A stretch of 64,000 nucleotides of DNA from Actinobaculum sp. 313 (GCF_003073475.1 NZ_CP029033.1:806001-870000), one strand, 5' to 3'; shown: positions 17,422-27,279, counted from the first letter of the stretch. Notes: generated by a model not told the origin, from the sequence alone. Numbers and translations are program-made.

Positions 17422-19674
17422 ATGCACAGGAGAAAACCCCACAGACGCACGCTGGCGGCGGCAGTCTCATCTTTGGCTGTGATCGTCGGCGGACTTGTCT
17501 CCTCAGTACCCGCAATCGCGGACGATGCTCAGGCGCCGGAGGGAGAATACACAATCGCGCAGATCCAGGGTGAAGGGAGCTCTTCACCCCTCGCCGGGCA
17601 AAAGGTGACGACCAGCGGTGTTGTTACCGCGGTGCAGACCGGGCGCAATGGTCTTATCATCCAGATGAAGACAGCGGACGTACCGGCGGACTTCACCGGT
17701 TCCTCCGCACTCTTCGTGCAGCTGAGTACGGACCTGAGCAGTTACGCCGTCGGCGACGAGCTCTCGGTGGCGGGCGAGGTGCAGGAGATTGGCAATGTAA
17801 CGACGCTGATTGCCACGAATGGTACCGTCGAGCGGACCGGGCAGGACTTGCTTGATCAGGTCGATATTCCGACGCTGGCGGCGCCGAAGGCCACCGAGGA
17901 CGCGGAGTCGCGGGAGAGCATGGTATTCAACCCGGCGGGCACGTATCGCGTCGTGGGTAACCCCAACCTCGTTTACACCGGTCAACTCAGCCTTACCGAC
18001 GGCGACCGGCCGCACCTGCAGCCGACCCAGGCCGGCTTGCCAGGCTCGCCGGAGGCAGTCGAACAGGCGGCATACAACGAGGCACATCACGTCATACTTG
18101 ATGATGCCAATGCCGCTCGTTTCGACGTGCAGTATCCTGACACGTCCGAGCCTGCACCGCCGGCGGAATTACCTTACCTGGCGCTGGGCAGGCCCGGACC
18201 AACCCTGGGAGCCACCGTCACCTTTAAGTCTCCGGCAGTGGTCACTTCTGTTAACGGCAGGACTGTTATTGAACCGACCTTCACGGTGCCCAGTGCGCAA
18301 GAGTTCGTTGAGTTCAGCGAGGTGCGCGAACACGCTCCGGCCGACGTCGGCGGTAACTTCAAACTCGCCACCTTCAATGTGCTGAATTACTTCTCAGATT
18401 TGGGGGTCTACGACGAAACAGTGGGCGCAGATGGAAACCGTATCTGCCAGCCGACTCTCAACCTGTGGGATAAGAGCGTTCCCGTTGCCGGAAACTGGGA
18501 CTGCCCGCGTCGCGGTGCTTGGGACGAAGCCGGCCTGAAGCGCCAGGAGGCCAAGATCGTCAATGCCATCAATTCTCTCGGTGGTCAGGGCGCGCAGGTG
18601 GTTGCCCTGCAGGAGATCGAGAACGACTGGCTCTTCCAGGAAGACATTGACGCCTCTCTTAAGAGCCTGGTCACGGCGTTGAATGAGGCAGATCCAAGTC
18701 AGGGCTGGGGCTATGTGCCCTCTCCGCCTACAGGGAAGGGACAACCGGTTTACGGAGGCGAGGATAAGATCCGGCAGGCCTTCATCTACAAACCTGCCGC
18801 CATCGAACTTGTTGGTGACGCGAAGTACTTAGACGACGAGGCGTACCAGTCAGCCGCTGACGCACGGGCTCCTCTGGCGCAGGTATTCAAGCATCGCGAC
18901 TCCGGGCAGAACGTCCTCGTGATTAACAATCATCTGACCTACAAGGGTGGAACCGTCGTCGGCGATGACAACAAAAACCCCGGTGATGAGAAGGGGCTCG
19001 CTTGGGATACGGGACGTAATAATGGAGACCGGACCCGCCAGGCCAAGGCGCTGGTAGCCTTTGCAGAGCAGGAGAGCGCGGCCAGCGATGCCGCGGTGAC
19101 CCTTCTGGTTGGCGACTTCAACGCATACTCCTACGAGGATCCCATTCAGGAGATGGTGGCGGCCGGGTATGCCGACCTCATGGATGTCAACAAGTTCCCA
19201 TCATCGCATTCGGCGACGGACTGGAATGAGTACACTTACTCCTACAACTCCATGTTCGGCAACCTTGATCACGTGATGGTGTCCGATTCGGGTATGCAGT
19301 ACCTGACGGGCAATGACACGTGGACTGCGAACGCGTACGAGTCGAATGCGCTCGAGTACAGCCGTTTCATGCACACTGGAACCAACTACCACTCCGATGA
19401 CGTGTTCCGGGCATCGGACCACAACGCGGCAATCGTCGGCTTTGAATTGCCGAAGGTCACCGAACCGACCGCACAGCCCTCAAATGAGCCGAGCTCGCAA
19501 GCTTCGCCTTCTAGCAGCTCGAAACCAGCGGTGAGTGCAACACCTTCGGTCAAGGCCGAGAACGCAGGCAAGCGTGGCCTACCCAAGACCGGCGCAAATG
19601 TGTTGCTATTCGTGGTGATCGCGGCCGGTTTGATACTGGGTGGTGCAGGATTGCGACGGGTACGGGCGGCCTAA
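17422..19674 (+). CDS. Cell-wall-anchored extracellular nuclease (ExeM/NucH-like, LPXTG)
   Basis: 750-residue secreted protein. A signal peptide (about 1-35) ends near VPAIADDAQA. An OB-fold/YhcR-type domain spans about 40-300. An endonuclease/exonuclease/phosphatase domain (about 312-675) has the metal and catalytic motifs FKLATFNVLNY, VALQEIENDW, LLVGDFNAY, NLDHVMV and ASDHNAAIVGFEL. A Ser/Pro/Thr spacer leads to LPKTG, a hydrophobic stretch and a basic tail, the sortase sorting signal. It probably degrades extracellular DNA at the cell surface for phosphate/nucleoside supply or escape from neutrophil traps; the nearby adenosine deaminase gene fits nucleoside salvage but is separately transcribed. 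GGAGAGG precedes the ATG. Confidence 0.92.
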   Translation: MHRRKPHRRTLAAAVSSLAVIVGGLVSSVPAIADDAQAPEGEYTIAQIQGEGSSSPLAGQKVTTSGVVTAVQTGRNGLIIQMKTADVPADFTGSSALFVQLSTDLSSYAVGDELSVAGEVQEIGNVTTLIATNGTVERTGQDLLDQVDIPTLAAPKATEDAESRESMVFNPAGTYRVVGNPNLVYTGQLSLTDGDRPHLQPTQAGLPGSPEAVEQAAYNEAHHVILDDANAARFDVQYPDTSEPAPPAELPYLALGRPGPTLGATVTFKSPAVVTSVNGRTVIEPTFTVPSAQEFVEFSEVREHAPADVGGNFKLATFNVLNYFSDLGVYDETVGADGNRICQPTLNLWDKSVPVAGNWDCPRRGAWDEAGLKRQEAKIVNAINSLGGQGAQVVALQEIENDWLFQEDIDASLKSLVTALNEADPSQGWGYVPSPPTGKGQPVYGGEDKIRQAFIYKPAAIELVGDAKYLDDEAYQSAADARAPLAQVFKHRDSGQNVLVINNHLTYKGGTVVGDDNKNPGDEKGLAWDTGRNNGDRTRQAKALVAFAEQESAASDAAVTLLVGDFNAYSYEDPIQEMVAAGYADLMDVNKFPSSHSATDWNEYTYSYNSMFGNLDHVMVSDSGMQYLTGNDTWTANAYESNALEYSRFMHTGTNYHSDDVFRASDHNAAIVGFELPKVTEPTAQPSNEPSSQASPSSSSKPAVSATPSVKAENAGKRGLPKTGANVLLFVVIAAGLILGGAGLRRVRAA

Positions 19675-19695
19675 GCGCCTTCATTTCCGGCAAGC

Positions 19696-19731
19696 GGCCG
19701 GGGCGTGTATCAGTCGGCACACGCCCCGGCC
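19696..19731. terminator. Hairpin between nuclease and add genes
   Basis: 13-bp perfect stem (19696-19708 with 19719-19731), 10-base loop, between two convergent genes; no U-tract on the plus side. Confidence 0.6.
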
Positions 19732-19786
19732 CTCGTCAAAATACCTCTGGCGTTGAGACAGTTCGGCTCATCTTGTGCTCCGGATG

Positions 19787-20800
19787 TCAGTTACACAGCC
19801 AGGCGTCTATCTCCCGGTGCCAGTGAGCCTTTGATTCGTTGTCGGCAAGTGAGGCGTCCACGGAGGTACCGGCCAGGTAGGCGAGTTCGCTATCGCTGAA
19901 TCCTGCTGCCCGCAGTATTTCGTACTGGTCGTTCAAACGCGAGAGGAAGAGCAACGGGTCATCCGCGCCGAGAGCAATGGTGGCACCCGCGTCCATCAGT
20001 TGGCGTACCGGTACCTGTGCTTCTTCCGGGTACACCCCCAAAGAGACATTGGATTCGGGGCACACCTCGAAGGCCACGCCCGCATTGACGATGGCCTCGA
20101 CAAGAAAGGGATCCTCACTCGCGCGTACGCCGTGTCCCAGGCGCGTCGGTTTGAGGTGGGTCAAGACGTCGCGTACATGTTCGGGGCCCAGCAGCTCGCC
20201 GCCGTGCGGTACGGCGGCCAATCCGCCACGTCGGGCGATATTGAAGGCCGAACTCCACTCGGATGTTTCCCCGCGCCGCTCGTCATTGGACAAGCCGAAG
20301 GCGACGACGTCGCCCGGTCCCGTACCGGCGTACTTGACCGCCAGTCGCGCCAGTGTTCGTGCCTCCAGTGGGTGCCGGATGCGAGAGGCGGCGACAATCA
20401 CGGCAACTTGCACGCCGGTGTCGAGACTGGCGCGCCGCGCCTCATCACAGACGATCTCCAGCGCCGGTGTGATGCCGCCGACGAAAGGCGCATACGATGT
20501 GGGGTCGATTTGGATTTCCAGGCGGCGAGAGCCCTCTGCGGCATCGTCCTCGGCGGCCTCGCGCACAATGCGCCGCATCGCCGTCTCGGAGCGAACAACC
20601 TTTCGTGCCGCGTCGTAGGCCCGCTGAAAACGGAACCAACCCCGCTGGTCGGCGGGCACGTGGAGGGCCACATTATCGGTGAGATTGTCAGGCAGGCGGA
20701 TCAGTTCGCGGTGCGCCATATCTTGCAGGGTCGACACGCGCATGGACCCGGTGAAATGCAGGTGCAGATGGGCCTTAGGAAGAAGCTTGAGATCGCGCAC
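19787..20800 (-). CDS. add: Adenosine deaminase family protein
   Basis: Zinc hydrolase converting adenosine to inosine in purine salvage. 337 residues. The metal-binding start is KAHLHLHFTGS (HxH at about 11-13). VPHGGELLGPEHVRD carries the catalytic HGGE, LGHGVRA the third His, and FEVCPESNVSLGV the family block. ALGADDPLLF stands where family members have N-T/S-DDP, with the zinc-ligand Asp kept. The start is a GTG; TATGCT lies 6 bases before it on the minus strand, suggesting a leaderless transcript. Whether the substrate is adenosine or a related aminopurine is not certain. Confidence 0.9.
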   Translation of the reverse strand: MRDLKLLPKAHLHLHFTGSMRVSTLQDMAHRELIRLPDNLTDNVALHVPADQRGWFRFQRAYDAARKVVRSETAMRRIVREAAEDDAAEGSRRLEIQIDPTSYAPFVGGITPALEIVCDEARRASLDTGVQVAVIVAASRIRHPLEARTLARLAVKYAGTGPGDVVAFGLSNDERRGETSEWSSAFNIARRGGLAAVPHGGELLGPEHVRDVLTHLKPTRLGHGVRASEDPFLVEAIVNAGVAFEVCPESNVSLGVYPEEAQVPVRQLMDAGATIALGADDPLLFLSRLNDQYEILRAAGFSDSELAYLAGTSVDASLADNESKAHWHREIDAWLCN

Positions 20801-20806
20801 ATCGTA

Positions 20807-20812
20807 AGCATA
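20807..20812 (-). promoter_or_regulatory. -10 box of add (leaderless)
   Basis: On the minus strand TATGCT lies 6 bases before the add GTG. No Shine-Dalgarno sequence is present. Confidence 0.35.
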
Positions 20813-20887
20813 GTGGCTCGGTGTTCATGCTGGCACGCGAGCGCCGGAGTGCCTGAAAGAAATGCTCCGATACGGTAGAACTGAGTC

Positions 20888-22144
20888 ATGACGAACGGAG
20901 CCAGCTTCGCGCGTGAGGGCGAAGACCTTGCGCTGCTCACCGGTAGTACGGCGGGGGATATGCTGCGCGGCGCGGTGGGCACAGATGCGGTGTTGCGCTC
21001 GTGGCAGGTGCACTCGGTTCATCACCGGCCGGGGGCGGGAATCACCGTGGGGTACACGGTGACTGTTGACCGGCAGTCTGCTGCGGGAACGTGGCAGCGG
21101 CAGGAGGAATACCTATGTGCCTCGACGGCGCGCCTCGCGCACGCATCCTCACCCCATCTGACCCATTTGCGCTCCGGTGATACGAGAGTCGCGATATGGA
21201 CCTACCCGGAAGACCCGGAGCTCCCCGGGCTGCCGACGGCGTGCTCTCCGGCCCGTATGGCACAGCTGCTCGGACATCCGGTGTCCATTGAACTGATGAG
21301 CTACCGGCCCACTCGCCGCGCGGTGGTACGCGTTACGGATATCGACGGTTCGGCATCCTACGGGAAGGTACTCCGACCGCCACAGGCGCAATCGCTTGCT
21401 AAACGTCACATGATGCTGGAACGCGCCGGAGTTGCGGCTCCGTCCTTACTACTCAATGTTCCGTCCGGGATTGTGCTGGTGGCGGGGGCCGAGGGCGAAC
21501 CACTGGCGAATGCGATCTCCCGCGGTATGGGAAGCCGGGCGGCGCAGATACTCGGCGCGCTGTCTGCGGTGCTCGACTCCCTGCCGACGGATGCATTAAC
21601 ACTCACCAAACGGCCCGCGTGGGCGGAGCGGGCGACGCACTACGCCCACGCCGCAGCGACCGCGCTACCGGAACAGGCGCGCCGTTGCCGTGCCATCGCG
21701 TTGGAGGTCTCTCACTTGCTCGCAGCAAGCGACCCGGGGCCGTTGGTGCCGGTGCACGGCGACTTCTACGAGGCGAACATTTACGTCGATGTCGCCTCGT
21801 CCGCGGTGACGGGGCTGATCGATATTGACTCCCTCGGTCCGGGTCACCGGGTTGATGACTGGGCATGCCTGCTGGGGCATATGAGTGTCCTTCCACATCT
21901 GGCACCGCGTTCATATCCGCATGTTGCCAGCGATCTGCCGACGTGGCGCAACCTGTGCGAACGCATGGTGGATCCGGTGTCTTTGTGTGCCCGAACGGCG
22001 GGGGTTGTGCTCTCGTTGGTTGCCGGGGCCAAACGCGTCGATGGCACGGCTTGGAAACATGACGCGGAAGGTCGCCTCGCTACGGCGGAGGCGTGGTTAA
22101 CCCGCGCTCGTATCTGGGCGAGCGGCCGCATTCCCGTGCAGTGA
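20888..22144 (+). CDS. Aminoglycoside-phosphotransferase-fold kinase of unknown substrate
   Basis: 418 residues with a protein-kinase-like APH fold. The catalytic loop VPVHGDFYEANIYVD (HGDxxxxN, about 288-302) and the metal-binding DIDSLG (about 312-317) are intact. The N-terminal half (1-140) is poorly recognisable. Proteins with this fold phosphorylate small molecules such as sugars, choline or antibiotics. Nothing here identifies the substrate, and resistance should not be assumed. The gene is divergent from add (87 bases) and convergent with aspC. A -10-like TACGGT lies at 20872-20877. Confidence 0.8.
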   Translation: MTNGASFAREGEDLALLTGSTAGDMLRGAVGTDAVLRSWQVHSVHHRPGAGITVGYTVTVDRQSAAGTWQRQEEYLCASTARLAHASSPHLTHLRSGDTRVAIWTYPEDPELPGLPTACSPARMAQLLGHPVSIELMSYRPTRRAVVRVTDIDGSASYGKVLRPPQAQSLAKRHMMLERAGVAAPSLLLNVPSGIVLVAGAEGEPLANAISRGMGSRAAQILGALSAVLDSLPTDALTLTKRPAWAERATHYAHAAATALPEQARRCRAIALEVSHLLAASDPGPLVPVHGDFYEANIYVDVASSAVTGLIDIDSLGPGHRVDDWACLLGHMSVLPHLAPRSYPHVASDLPTWRNLCERMVDPVSLCARTAGVVLSLVAGAKRVDGTAWKHDAEGRLATAEAWLTRARIWASGRIPVQ

Positions 22145-22274
22145 CGATGAGCCCACCTCGCAAACCGGCGGGTCGCCGAGGGCGATGGGGACGCGGCGAT
22201 TGCCGCAATAGACGACCTTCACACGCCGGGCCCAGTGTGCGTTCCCTTCAGCGAAGAAACGTTCCAGATGAGCC

Positions 22275-22294
22275 GGGCCCCGTGCGCGGGGCCC
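22275..22294. terminator. Hairpin between convergent kinase and aminotransferase genes
   Basis: GGGCCCCG-TGCG-CGGGGCCC, an 8-bp all-GC stem with a tetraloop, in the 181-bp gap between convergent genes. Confidence 0.5.
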
Positions 22295-22325
22295 TGGTGC
22301 GAGTCTCCTCACATGTTGGCCGCGA

Positions 22326-23534
22326 TTACGCGAAAAGCCGCTGTAGGCGGTTGATACCCTCCACGATGTCGTCGTCGCCAAGAGCGTAGGAAAGCCGGAA
22401 GTACCCGGACGGTCCGAAGGCTTCACCGGGAACCAGGGCAACATCGGCCTCTTCCAGGATGAGGCTCGCCAGCTCGATTGAAGTGCGCGCACTCCTCCCG
22501 TTGATGTCGCGTCCGAAAAGCCCGCTGACATCGGGGTACACGTAGAAGGCACCGGCGGGATCCGGCAGGCTTACCCCATCGATCTCGCGCAGCATGTCGA
22601 CGATGATGCGCCGCCGCCGTGCAAAGGCGTCACGCATCTGGTCAACCACATCCTGCGGGCCGGTCAGCGCCGCAAGCGCAGCGCGTTGCGAGACGTTGGC
22701 AACGTTCGACGTCGTGTGGGACTGCATGTTGGTGGCCGCCTTAATCGCATCGGCGGGACCGTACATCCAACCAACGCGCCACCCGGTCATCGAGTAGGTC
22801 TTGGCGACACCGTTCAGCACCAGGGTACGGTCGGCCAGTTCAGGGACCTCTTGGAGAACATAGCCGGCACGGGCGCCGTCGTAGGTCAGGTTCTCGTAGA
22901 TCTCATCCGTGATCACCCAGATCCCGCATTCATGAGCCCAGCGCCCGATCTGCGTGACCTCCTCCGGTGAATACACCGCTCCTGTTGGGTTGCTGGGGGA
23001 GCAGAGCAGTACGGCCTTTGTCTGTGCGGTGCGCGCGGCCTCGAGTTCTTCCACGCTCACCTTGTAGTGTGAGTCGACCGTGGCGAAAACCGGCACGGGG
23101 ATACCGCCGCACAGACGGATTGCCTCGGGGTATGTCGTCCAGTATGGTCCGGGCAGGATCACTTCATCGCCCTCGTCGATGATGGCGGCGAAGGCTTGAT
23201 ACGTTGCCTGCTTTCCGCCGTTGGTGACGAGAATATTGTTGGGGTCGACGACGTTGCCGGAGTCCCGCAGTGTTTTCGCCGCGATGGCTTCCCGCAGCTC
23301 CGGCAAGCCTTTCGCGGGGGTGTACTTATGATTCTTCGGATCACGGCAGGCGGCAATGGCGGCTTCCACGATGAAGTCTGGTGTGGGGAAGTCTGGTTCA
23401 CCCGCACCGAAGCCGATGACCGGACGTCCGGCGGCACGCAGGGCCTTCGCCTTGGCGTCAACGGCAAGCGTAGCTGACTCACTAATAGCTGCTAGCCGGG
23501 AGGAAACCCGGCTGCCTGGTGTCGAAGTACTCAC
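22326..23534 (-). CDS. aspC: Pyridoxal-phosphate aspartate-type aminotransferase
   Basis: Class I aminotransferase, 402 residues, probably aspartate/2-oxoglutarate. Motifs in order: [13 protein letters not shown] near the substrate pocket, [13 protein letters not shown] (cofactor phosphate contact), [11 protein letters not shown] with the conserved Asn, [12 protein letters not shown] (Asp on the pyridine nitrogen, Tyr), the Schiff-base Lys in [15 protein letters not shown], and the carboxylate-binding Arg in YFRLSYA. GTG start. Family Ib enzymes of this type can also act on aromatic or other dicarboxylic substrates. Confidence 0.92.
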   Translation of the reverse strand: MSTSTPGSRVSSRLAAISESATLAVDAKAKALRAAGRPVIGFGAGEPDFPTPDFIVEAAIAACRDPKNHKYTPAKGLPELREAIAAKTLRDSGNVVDPNNILVTNGGKQATYQAFAAIIDEGDEVILPGPYWTTYPEAIRLCGGIPVPVFATVDSHYKVSVEELEAARTAQTKAVLLCSPSNPTGAVYSPEEVTQIGRWAHECGIWVITDEIYENLTYDGARAGYVLQEVPELADRTLVLNGVAKTYSMTGWRVGWMYGPADAIKAATNMQSHTTSNVANVSQRAALAALTGPQDVVDQMRDAFARRRRIIVDMLREIDGVSLPDPAGAFYVYPDVSGLFGRDINGRSARTSIELASLILEEADVALVPGEAFGPSGYFRLSYALGDDDIVEGINRLQRLFA

Positions 23535-23935
23535 GCGGTCATAGTGCCACGCTTCGCTGATTTGTCGTGGCCGACTTTCATATCCGAAGACGCATCTGCC
23601 GGGAACGCACCTTCCTCAGTTGGCGACAAAACAGCAGAATTACGCCAAATCGCCATACGCGCGTGTCAAGATGTGAGATGTCTCGCTCACATCGAGAACG
23701 GATCGACGACGGAAGGCCTACTCGCTACGCCTGACCGGCGTCAGTGGTGATCGCTATGGAAACGGCGGCGCGGAGATACCGAGTGAGTGCGGCAGGTGGT
23801 CTGTGGTGGTCCTTGCGGAAATGGCACTCGCGGGCTGCGATACGCGTTACAGTATGTGGCGCGCAGGCGTATGCGCTGGCGTAAAGGATGCTGCATGGGG
23901 CATAATGTTCGAGGCTTCGGCTTTCCGCGGCCCAT
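23535..23935. other. Gene-free stretch before tRNA-Trp
   Basis: 400 bases without a credible gene; the longest frame (23544-23750, + strand, 68 codons) resembles nothing I know. An 8-bp inverted repeat GATGTGAG/CTCACATC (23670-23677, 23686-23693) is present. A -10-like CATAAT (23901-23906) lies 30 bases before tRNA-Trp, without a good -35 box. Confidence 0.4.
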
Positions 23936-24008
23936 AGGGTAGTGGCGCAATTGGTAGCGCATCGGTCTCCAAAACCGGAGGTTGGGGGTTCGAGTCCCTC
24001 CTACCCTG
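23936..24008 (+). tRNA. tRNA-Trp (CCA)
   Basis: 73-base gene: acceptor AGGGTAG/CTACCCT, discriminator G, anticodon loop CTCCAAA giving CCA, T arm with GGTTCGAGTCC. It precedes secE, as in most actinobacteria. Confidence 0.97.
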
Positions 24009-24010
24009 CC

Positions 24011-24044
24011 AAGGCGGCTCATTCCAATATGAGCCGCCTTTGTT
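24011..24044 (+). terminator. Terminator after tRNA-Trp
   Basis: 12-bp perfect stem (24011-24022 with 24029-24040), loop TCCAAT, followed by TGTT. It begins two bases after the tRNA. Confidence 0.75.
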
Positions 24045-24083
24045 ACCTAGAGGACATGACCAGCTAGGACATGAAGGAGCGAT

Positions 24084-24329
24084 GTGAACGAAGTTGCTGG
24101 CGCACGTGGCGCTGCGAAGGCTAGTTCCGCCAAGAAACGGGGCCTCGTCGCGCGCATCGCGCTCTTCTTCCGTCAAATTTTCGGCGAGCTGCGTAAGGTG
24201 CAGCGCCCGTCGCGGCGTGAACTCGGCGACATGTTCATCACGGTGATGGTGTTTATCGCGCTAGTGATGGTGTTCGTCGGGATTCTCGACGCCGCGTTCG
24301 GTCGGCTTACCTTCTGGATCTTCGGTTAA
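24084..24329 (+). CDS. secE: Preprotein translocase subunit SecE
   Basis: Single-span inner-membrane subunit of the SecYEG channel, 81 residues. It has the conserved amphipathic segment ELRKVQRPSRRELG (about 38-51) followed by one membrane helix (MFITVMVFIALVMVFVGILD). The start is a GTG with GAAGGAG about 8 bases upstream. nusG follows after 31 bases. Confidence 0.96.
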   Translation: MNEVAGARGAAKASSAKKRGLVARIALFFRQIFGELRKVQRPSRRELGDMFITVMVFIALVMVFVGILDAAFGRLTFWIFG

Positions 24330-24360
24330 CGCAGTCGGCGAATACCACAGGAAGGCAGGA

Positions 24361-25209
24361 ATGAACGTGCCTGAGGATATCCTCGAGCCAAATGATGCAT
24401 CCGGTGAGAGCCTCTTCCGCGCTCCCACCCCTCAGGATGACGTGCAACCCGATCAGAGCACGAGCGAACTGAATGAGGCAGGCCTCCAGGATGACGCTGT
24501 CTTCGACGCCGATGAGGCGCCTGCGGACGACTCGGACGCTGCGGCCGAGGATGCTAACGCTGCTGCGGCGACGCCGGAGAAGGCAGAGGCGCCGGGTGCC
24601 GTCACCGAGGAGGAAGTGCGCGCCAAGCTACAGGGGCTCGACGGACGCTGGTACGTGCTGCATACCTATTCCGGCTATGAGAAGCGTGTGAAGCAGGACC
24701 TCGAAGTTCGTATGCACTCGATGAACATGGAGGATTACATCTTCCAGATCGAGGTGCCGATGGAAGAGGTTTTTGAGATTCGGCGCGGTCAGCGCAAACT
24801 TGTGTCGCGCGTGCGCATGCCCGGCTATGTTCTTATCCGCATGGACATGACCGATGACTCCTGGCGTGTGGTACAGAACACCAATGGCGTGACTGGCTTC
24901 GTTGGTAATGGGCGAACCCCGGTGCCTCTTTCGGAAGACGAAGTCGTGAAGATGCTGACACCTGTTATTGAGGCTGAGGCGGCCGCCGAGGCCAAGGCTG
25001 AAGGGCGGCCTACCGGCACCGCTCCCGCCACGGTATCGCCGTACGAGGTTGGCGATGCGGTTATCCTCACATCTGAGCCGTGGGCGGGTATGCCGGCCAC
25101 CGTCTCCGACGTCGACGCGGCGAACCAGCGGCTGACGGTACTAATGACCCTTGTCGGCCAGGAAACGCCCGTCGAGCTGTCATTCAGCCAGGTGCGGCGC
25201 GAAGACTGA
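24361..25209 (+). CDS. nusG: Transcription termination/antitermination factor NusG
   Basis: Binds RNA polymerase and couples transcription to Rho and ribosomes. 282 residues. An acidic, Asp/Glu/Ala-rich N-terminal extension of about 90 residues is typical of actinobacteria. The NGN domain follows (RWYVLHTYSGYEKRVKQ, then MPGYVLIRMDM and TGFVG), and a C-terminal KOW domain (YEVGDAVILTSEPWAGM). Operon with secE; a 220-base gap with its own promoter precedes rplK. Confidence 0.97.
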   Translation: MNVPEDILEPNDASGESLFRAPTPQDDVQPDQSTSELNEAGLQDDAVFDADEAPADDSDAAAEDANAAAATPEKAEAPGAVTEEEVRAKLQGLDGRWYVLHTYSGYEKRVKQDLEVRMHSMNMEDYIFQIEVPMEEVFEIRRGQRKLVSRVRMPGYVLIRMDMTDDSWRVVQNTNGVTGFVGNGRTPVPLSEDEVVKMLTPVIEAEAAAEAKAEGRPTGTAPATVSPYEVGDAVILTSEPWAGMPATVSDVDAANQRLTVLMTLVGQETPVELSFSQVRRED

Positions 25210-25341
25210 GGCCGCTGTCCGGCAACGGTCGTTACCGACTGCATGGTTGCGAGTGCCAATCGTGGCAGGACGCGCTGCGGGTGACGAGCCGCTACTCGAA
25301 GCCGGGTAATGGCCCTAATCCGAAAATGTGAGCAGATCGGA

Positions 25342-25371
25342 TTCGAATCTGCGCTACGAAGCGCGTACTCT
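25342..25371 (+). promoter_or_regulatory. Probable promoter of rplK-rplA
   Basis: TTCGAA (25342-25347), 18-base spacer, TACTCT (25366-25371), about 60 bases before rplK. The -10 sequence and spacing match those of the rpsL promoter. Confidence 0.45.
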
Positions 25372-25430
25372 TATGAGGCGGCTGTCGCTTCTGCCATTGC
25401 GACGGCCAACGAGAAAGAAAAGGACCCTAC

Positions 25431-25865
25431 ATGCCACCCAAGAAGAAGGTTGCAGGTTACATCAAGCTTCAGATCCAGGCGGGGGGAGCGACTCCGGCTC
25501 CTCCGATTGGCCCGGCACTGAGCCAGCACGGCGTCAACATTATGGAGTTCTGCAAGGCATATAACGCCGCAACAGAATCCCAGCGGGGCAACATCGTGCC
25601 GGTTGAGATCACGGTGTACGAGGATCGCTCGTTCACCTTTGTCACCAAGACTCCGCCCGCCGCCGAGCTCATTAAGAAGGCCGCCGGCGTCGCCAAGGGA
25701 TCGTCGACACCGCAGTCGGACAAGGTTGGCCATCTGACGGCCGACCAGGTGCGTGAGATTGCGAAGACGAAGCAGCCCGACCTCAACGCCAACGATCTTG
25801 ACAACGCGGCCCGCATTATTGCCGGAACCGCACGCTCGATGGGTATTACCACCGACGCGATCTAA
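25431..25865 (+). CDS. rplK: 50S ribosomal protein L11
   Basis: 144 residues. Binds the GTPase-associated 23S rRNA and is the site of thiostrepton action and stringent control. The N-terminal domain includes [18 protein letters not shown] and the conserved proline-rich [17 protein letters not shown]. The C-terminal RNA-binding domain ends [20 protein letters not shown] precedes the ATG. rplA follows after 97 bases. Confidence 0.97.
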   Translation: MPPKKKVAGYIKLQIQAGGATPAPPIGPALSQHGVNIMEFCKAYNAATESQRGNIVPVEITVYEDRSFTFVTKTPPAAELIKKAAGVAKGSSTPQSDKVGHLTADQVREIAKTKQPDLNANDLDNAARIIAGTARSMGITTDAI

Positions 25866-25962
25866 TCAAAAGGCGTCAGTTGGACGTCATATACAGTGCC
25901 CACGGGCACGTGGAAGGACCCGCGCAGGTCCGCTAACCACAACTGCGAAGGAGAAAGCAGCA

Positions 25963-26679
25963 ATGGCAAAGCGCTCAAAGAACTATCGCGACGCCGCAGC
26001 GAAGATCGCCCCCGGCGTCCTGTACAGCCCACTGGAGGCCGTGACTCTCGCCAAGGAGATCTCGACCACAAAGTTCGATGCCACGGTGGAAGTCATGTTC
26101 CGCCTTGGTGTTGACCCGCGTAAGGCGGATCAGATGGTGCGTGGCACTGTCAACCTCCCGCACGGCACCGGTAAGACGGCAAGGGTCGTCGTCTTCGCCC
26201 AGGGACCGCGCGCACAGGAGGCGCTGGACGCCGGTGCCGATGAGGTCGGCGGCGACGAGCTCATCGAGAAGGTCGCCGGTGGCTACACGGATTTCGACGC
26301 CGCCGTCGCCACGCCGGACATGATGGGTAAGGTCGGCCGTCTCGGCCGCGTCCTCGGTCCACGCGGTCTCATGCCGAACCCCAAGACCGGCACTGTCACC
26401 ATGGACGTGGCGAAGGCGGTTTCCGACATCAAGGGCGGGCGTATCGAGTTCCGTGTGGATCGCAACGCGAATCTCGCCTTTATCATCGGCAAGACATCCT
26501 TCACGCCGCAGCAGCTGGTGGAGAACTACGCGGCGGCGCAGGAGGAGATCCTGCGGCTCAAGCCGTCGTCATCGAAGGGCCGTTACCTGCTGAAGGGTAC
26601 CGTATCCACCACCATGGGTCCGGGTATTCCGGTGGACACGACGAAGACCCGCAACCTTACGTCCGAGGCGGCGTCCTAA
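25963..26679 (+). CDS. rplA: 50S ribosomal protein L1
   Basis: 238 residues; forms the L1 stalk that moves deacylated tRNA out of the E site. Begins [12 protein letters not shown] and contains the family signature [20 protein letters not shown] chose the ATG at 25963 because GAAGGAGA precedes it and the family starts there; the frame is open further upstream but without homology. A perfect hairpin lies 147 bases downstream. Confidence 0.97.
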   Translation: MAKRSKNYRDAAAKIAPGVLYSPLEAVTLAKEISTTKFDATVEVMFRLGVDPRKADQMVRGTVNLPHGTGKTARVVVFAQGPRAQEALDAGADEVGGDELIEKVAGGYTDFDAAVATPDMMGKVGRLGRVLGPRGLMPNPKTGTVTMDVAKAVSDIKGGRIEFRVDRNANLAFIIGKTSFTPQQLVENYAAAQEEILRLKPSSSKGRYLLKGTVSTTMGPGIPVDTTKTRNLTSEAAS

Positions 26680-26825
26680 GGCCGCTTGCCTGAGACCGAC
26701 CGTTCCGGGCGTCTGGCCGACCGACACGGTCGCGCGGACGTCCTGGCGGCAATTGGTCCGACGTTGCACCTTTGGCGCAAGTGATCGGAGGGATCGCTCG
26801 GATCGCTTCGCCATCCAAAACGTTG

Positions 26826-26854
26826 CTGTGCCCCACCCTCGCGGTGGGGCACAG
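26826..26854. terminator. Hairpin terminator after rplA
   Basis: 12-bp perfect stem (26826-26837 with 26843-26854), loop CTCGC. No U-tract follows. Its right arm overlaps the first copy of a direct repeat. Confidence 0.55.
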
Positions 26855-26927
26855 TGCTTGTGCGCACTTGGCCTTCGTTGCTCCTACGGCAACGGCGCGG
26901 TCATAGTGGGGCACAGTGCTTGTGCGC
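26844..26927 (+). repeat. Direct repeat pair, 62-bp period
   Basis: A 22-base sequence beginning GTGGGGCACAGTGC at 26844-26865 recurs exactly at 26906-26927. The 40 bases between differ from any neighbour. It lies in the 635-bp gene-free stretch after rplA. Confidence 0.7.
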
Positions 26928-26994
26928 GTGGTCTTCCTCTTGAAACTCGTGGTTTTCGCCGGTGTTCTGCGAAAATCGCGGAGATTGGGAGAAT

Positions 26995-27190
26995 ACCCGG
27001 TGATCCGTGCTGGTGGTGGGCGTCGTCGGCTGGGGTGTGGTGGCTGGCTGTTGCCTAGTGGCCTGCTGTTGCTTGGTGGTCGGCTGGGGCCGGGCCGATA
27101 ATGGCATCGAGGCTAGCTGCGGTCTGGCGCCCGGCTGCGGCGTCGTCGTCGGTTGAGTATTGGGCCGGGCTGGCGCGCTGTCGCTGGCGC
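26995..27190 (+). repeat. G/T-rich degenerate low-complexity block
   Basis: About 190 bases of imperfect GGCTGG/GGTGGT-type repeats on the plus strand. Read on the minus strand it makes a Pro/Thr/Gln-rich frame (PTTKQQQATRQQP), which looks like chance coding in a repeat, since it continues out of frame across the next gene. No gene is supported here. Confidence 0.4.
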
Positions 27191-27279
27191 TGGGCCCTGA
27201 TGCGATCTCTACACTGCGTGCCGCTCGGCGGCGTGCGGCATAGAGACTCGCCACGGCGACGGAGCTTCCGAGCGCAAGC

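Noticed and set aside
20888-22144. Aminoglycoside-resistance gene
   Set aside because: The APH fold is shared by many metabolic kinases; nothing in the sequence or context points to antibiotic modification.
22145-22325. Minus-strand protein-like stretch (RRVKVVYCGNRRVPIALGDPP) between the kinase gene and aspC
   Set aside because: No start codon in a sensible place; the frame runs through a GC hairpin that is more likely a terminator.
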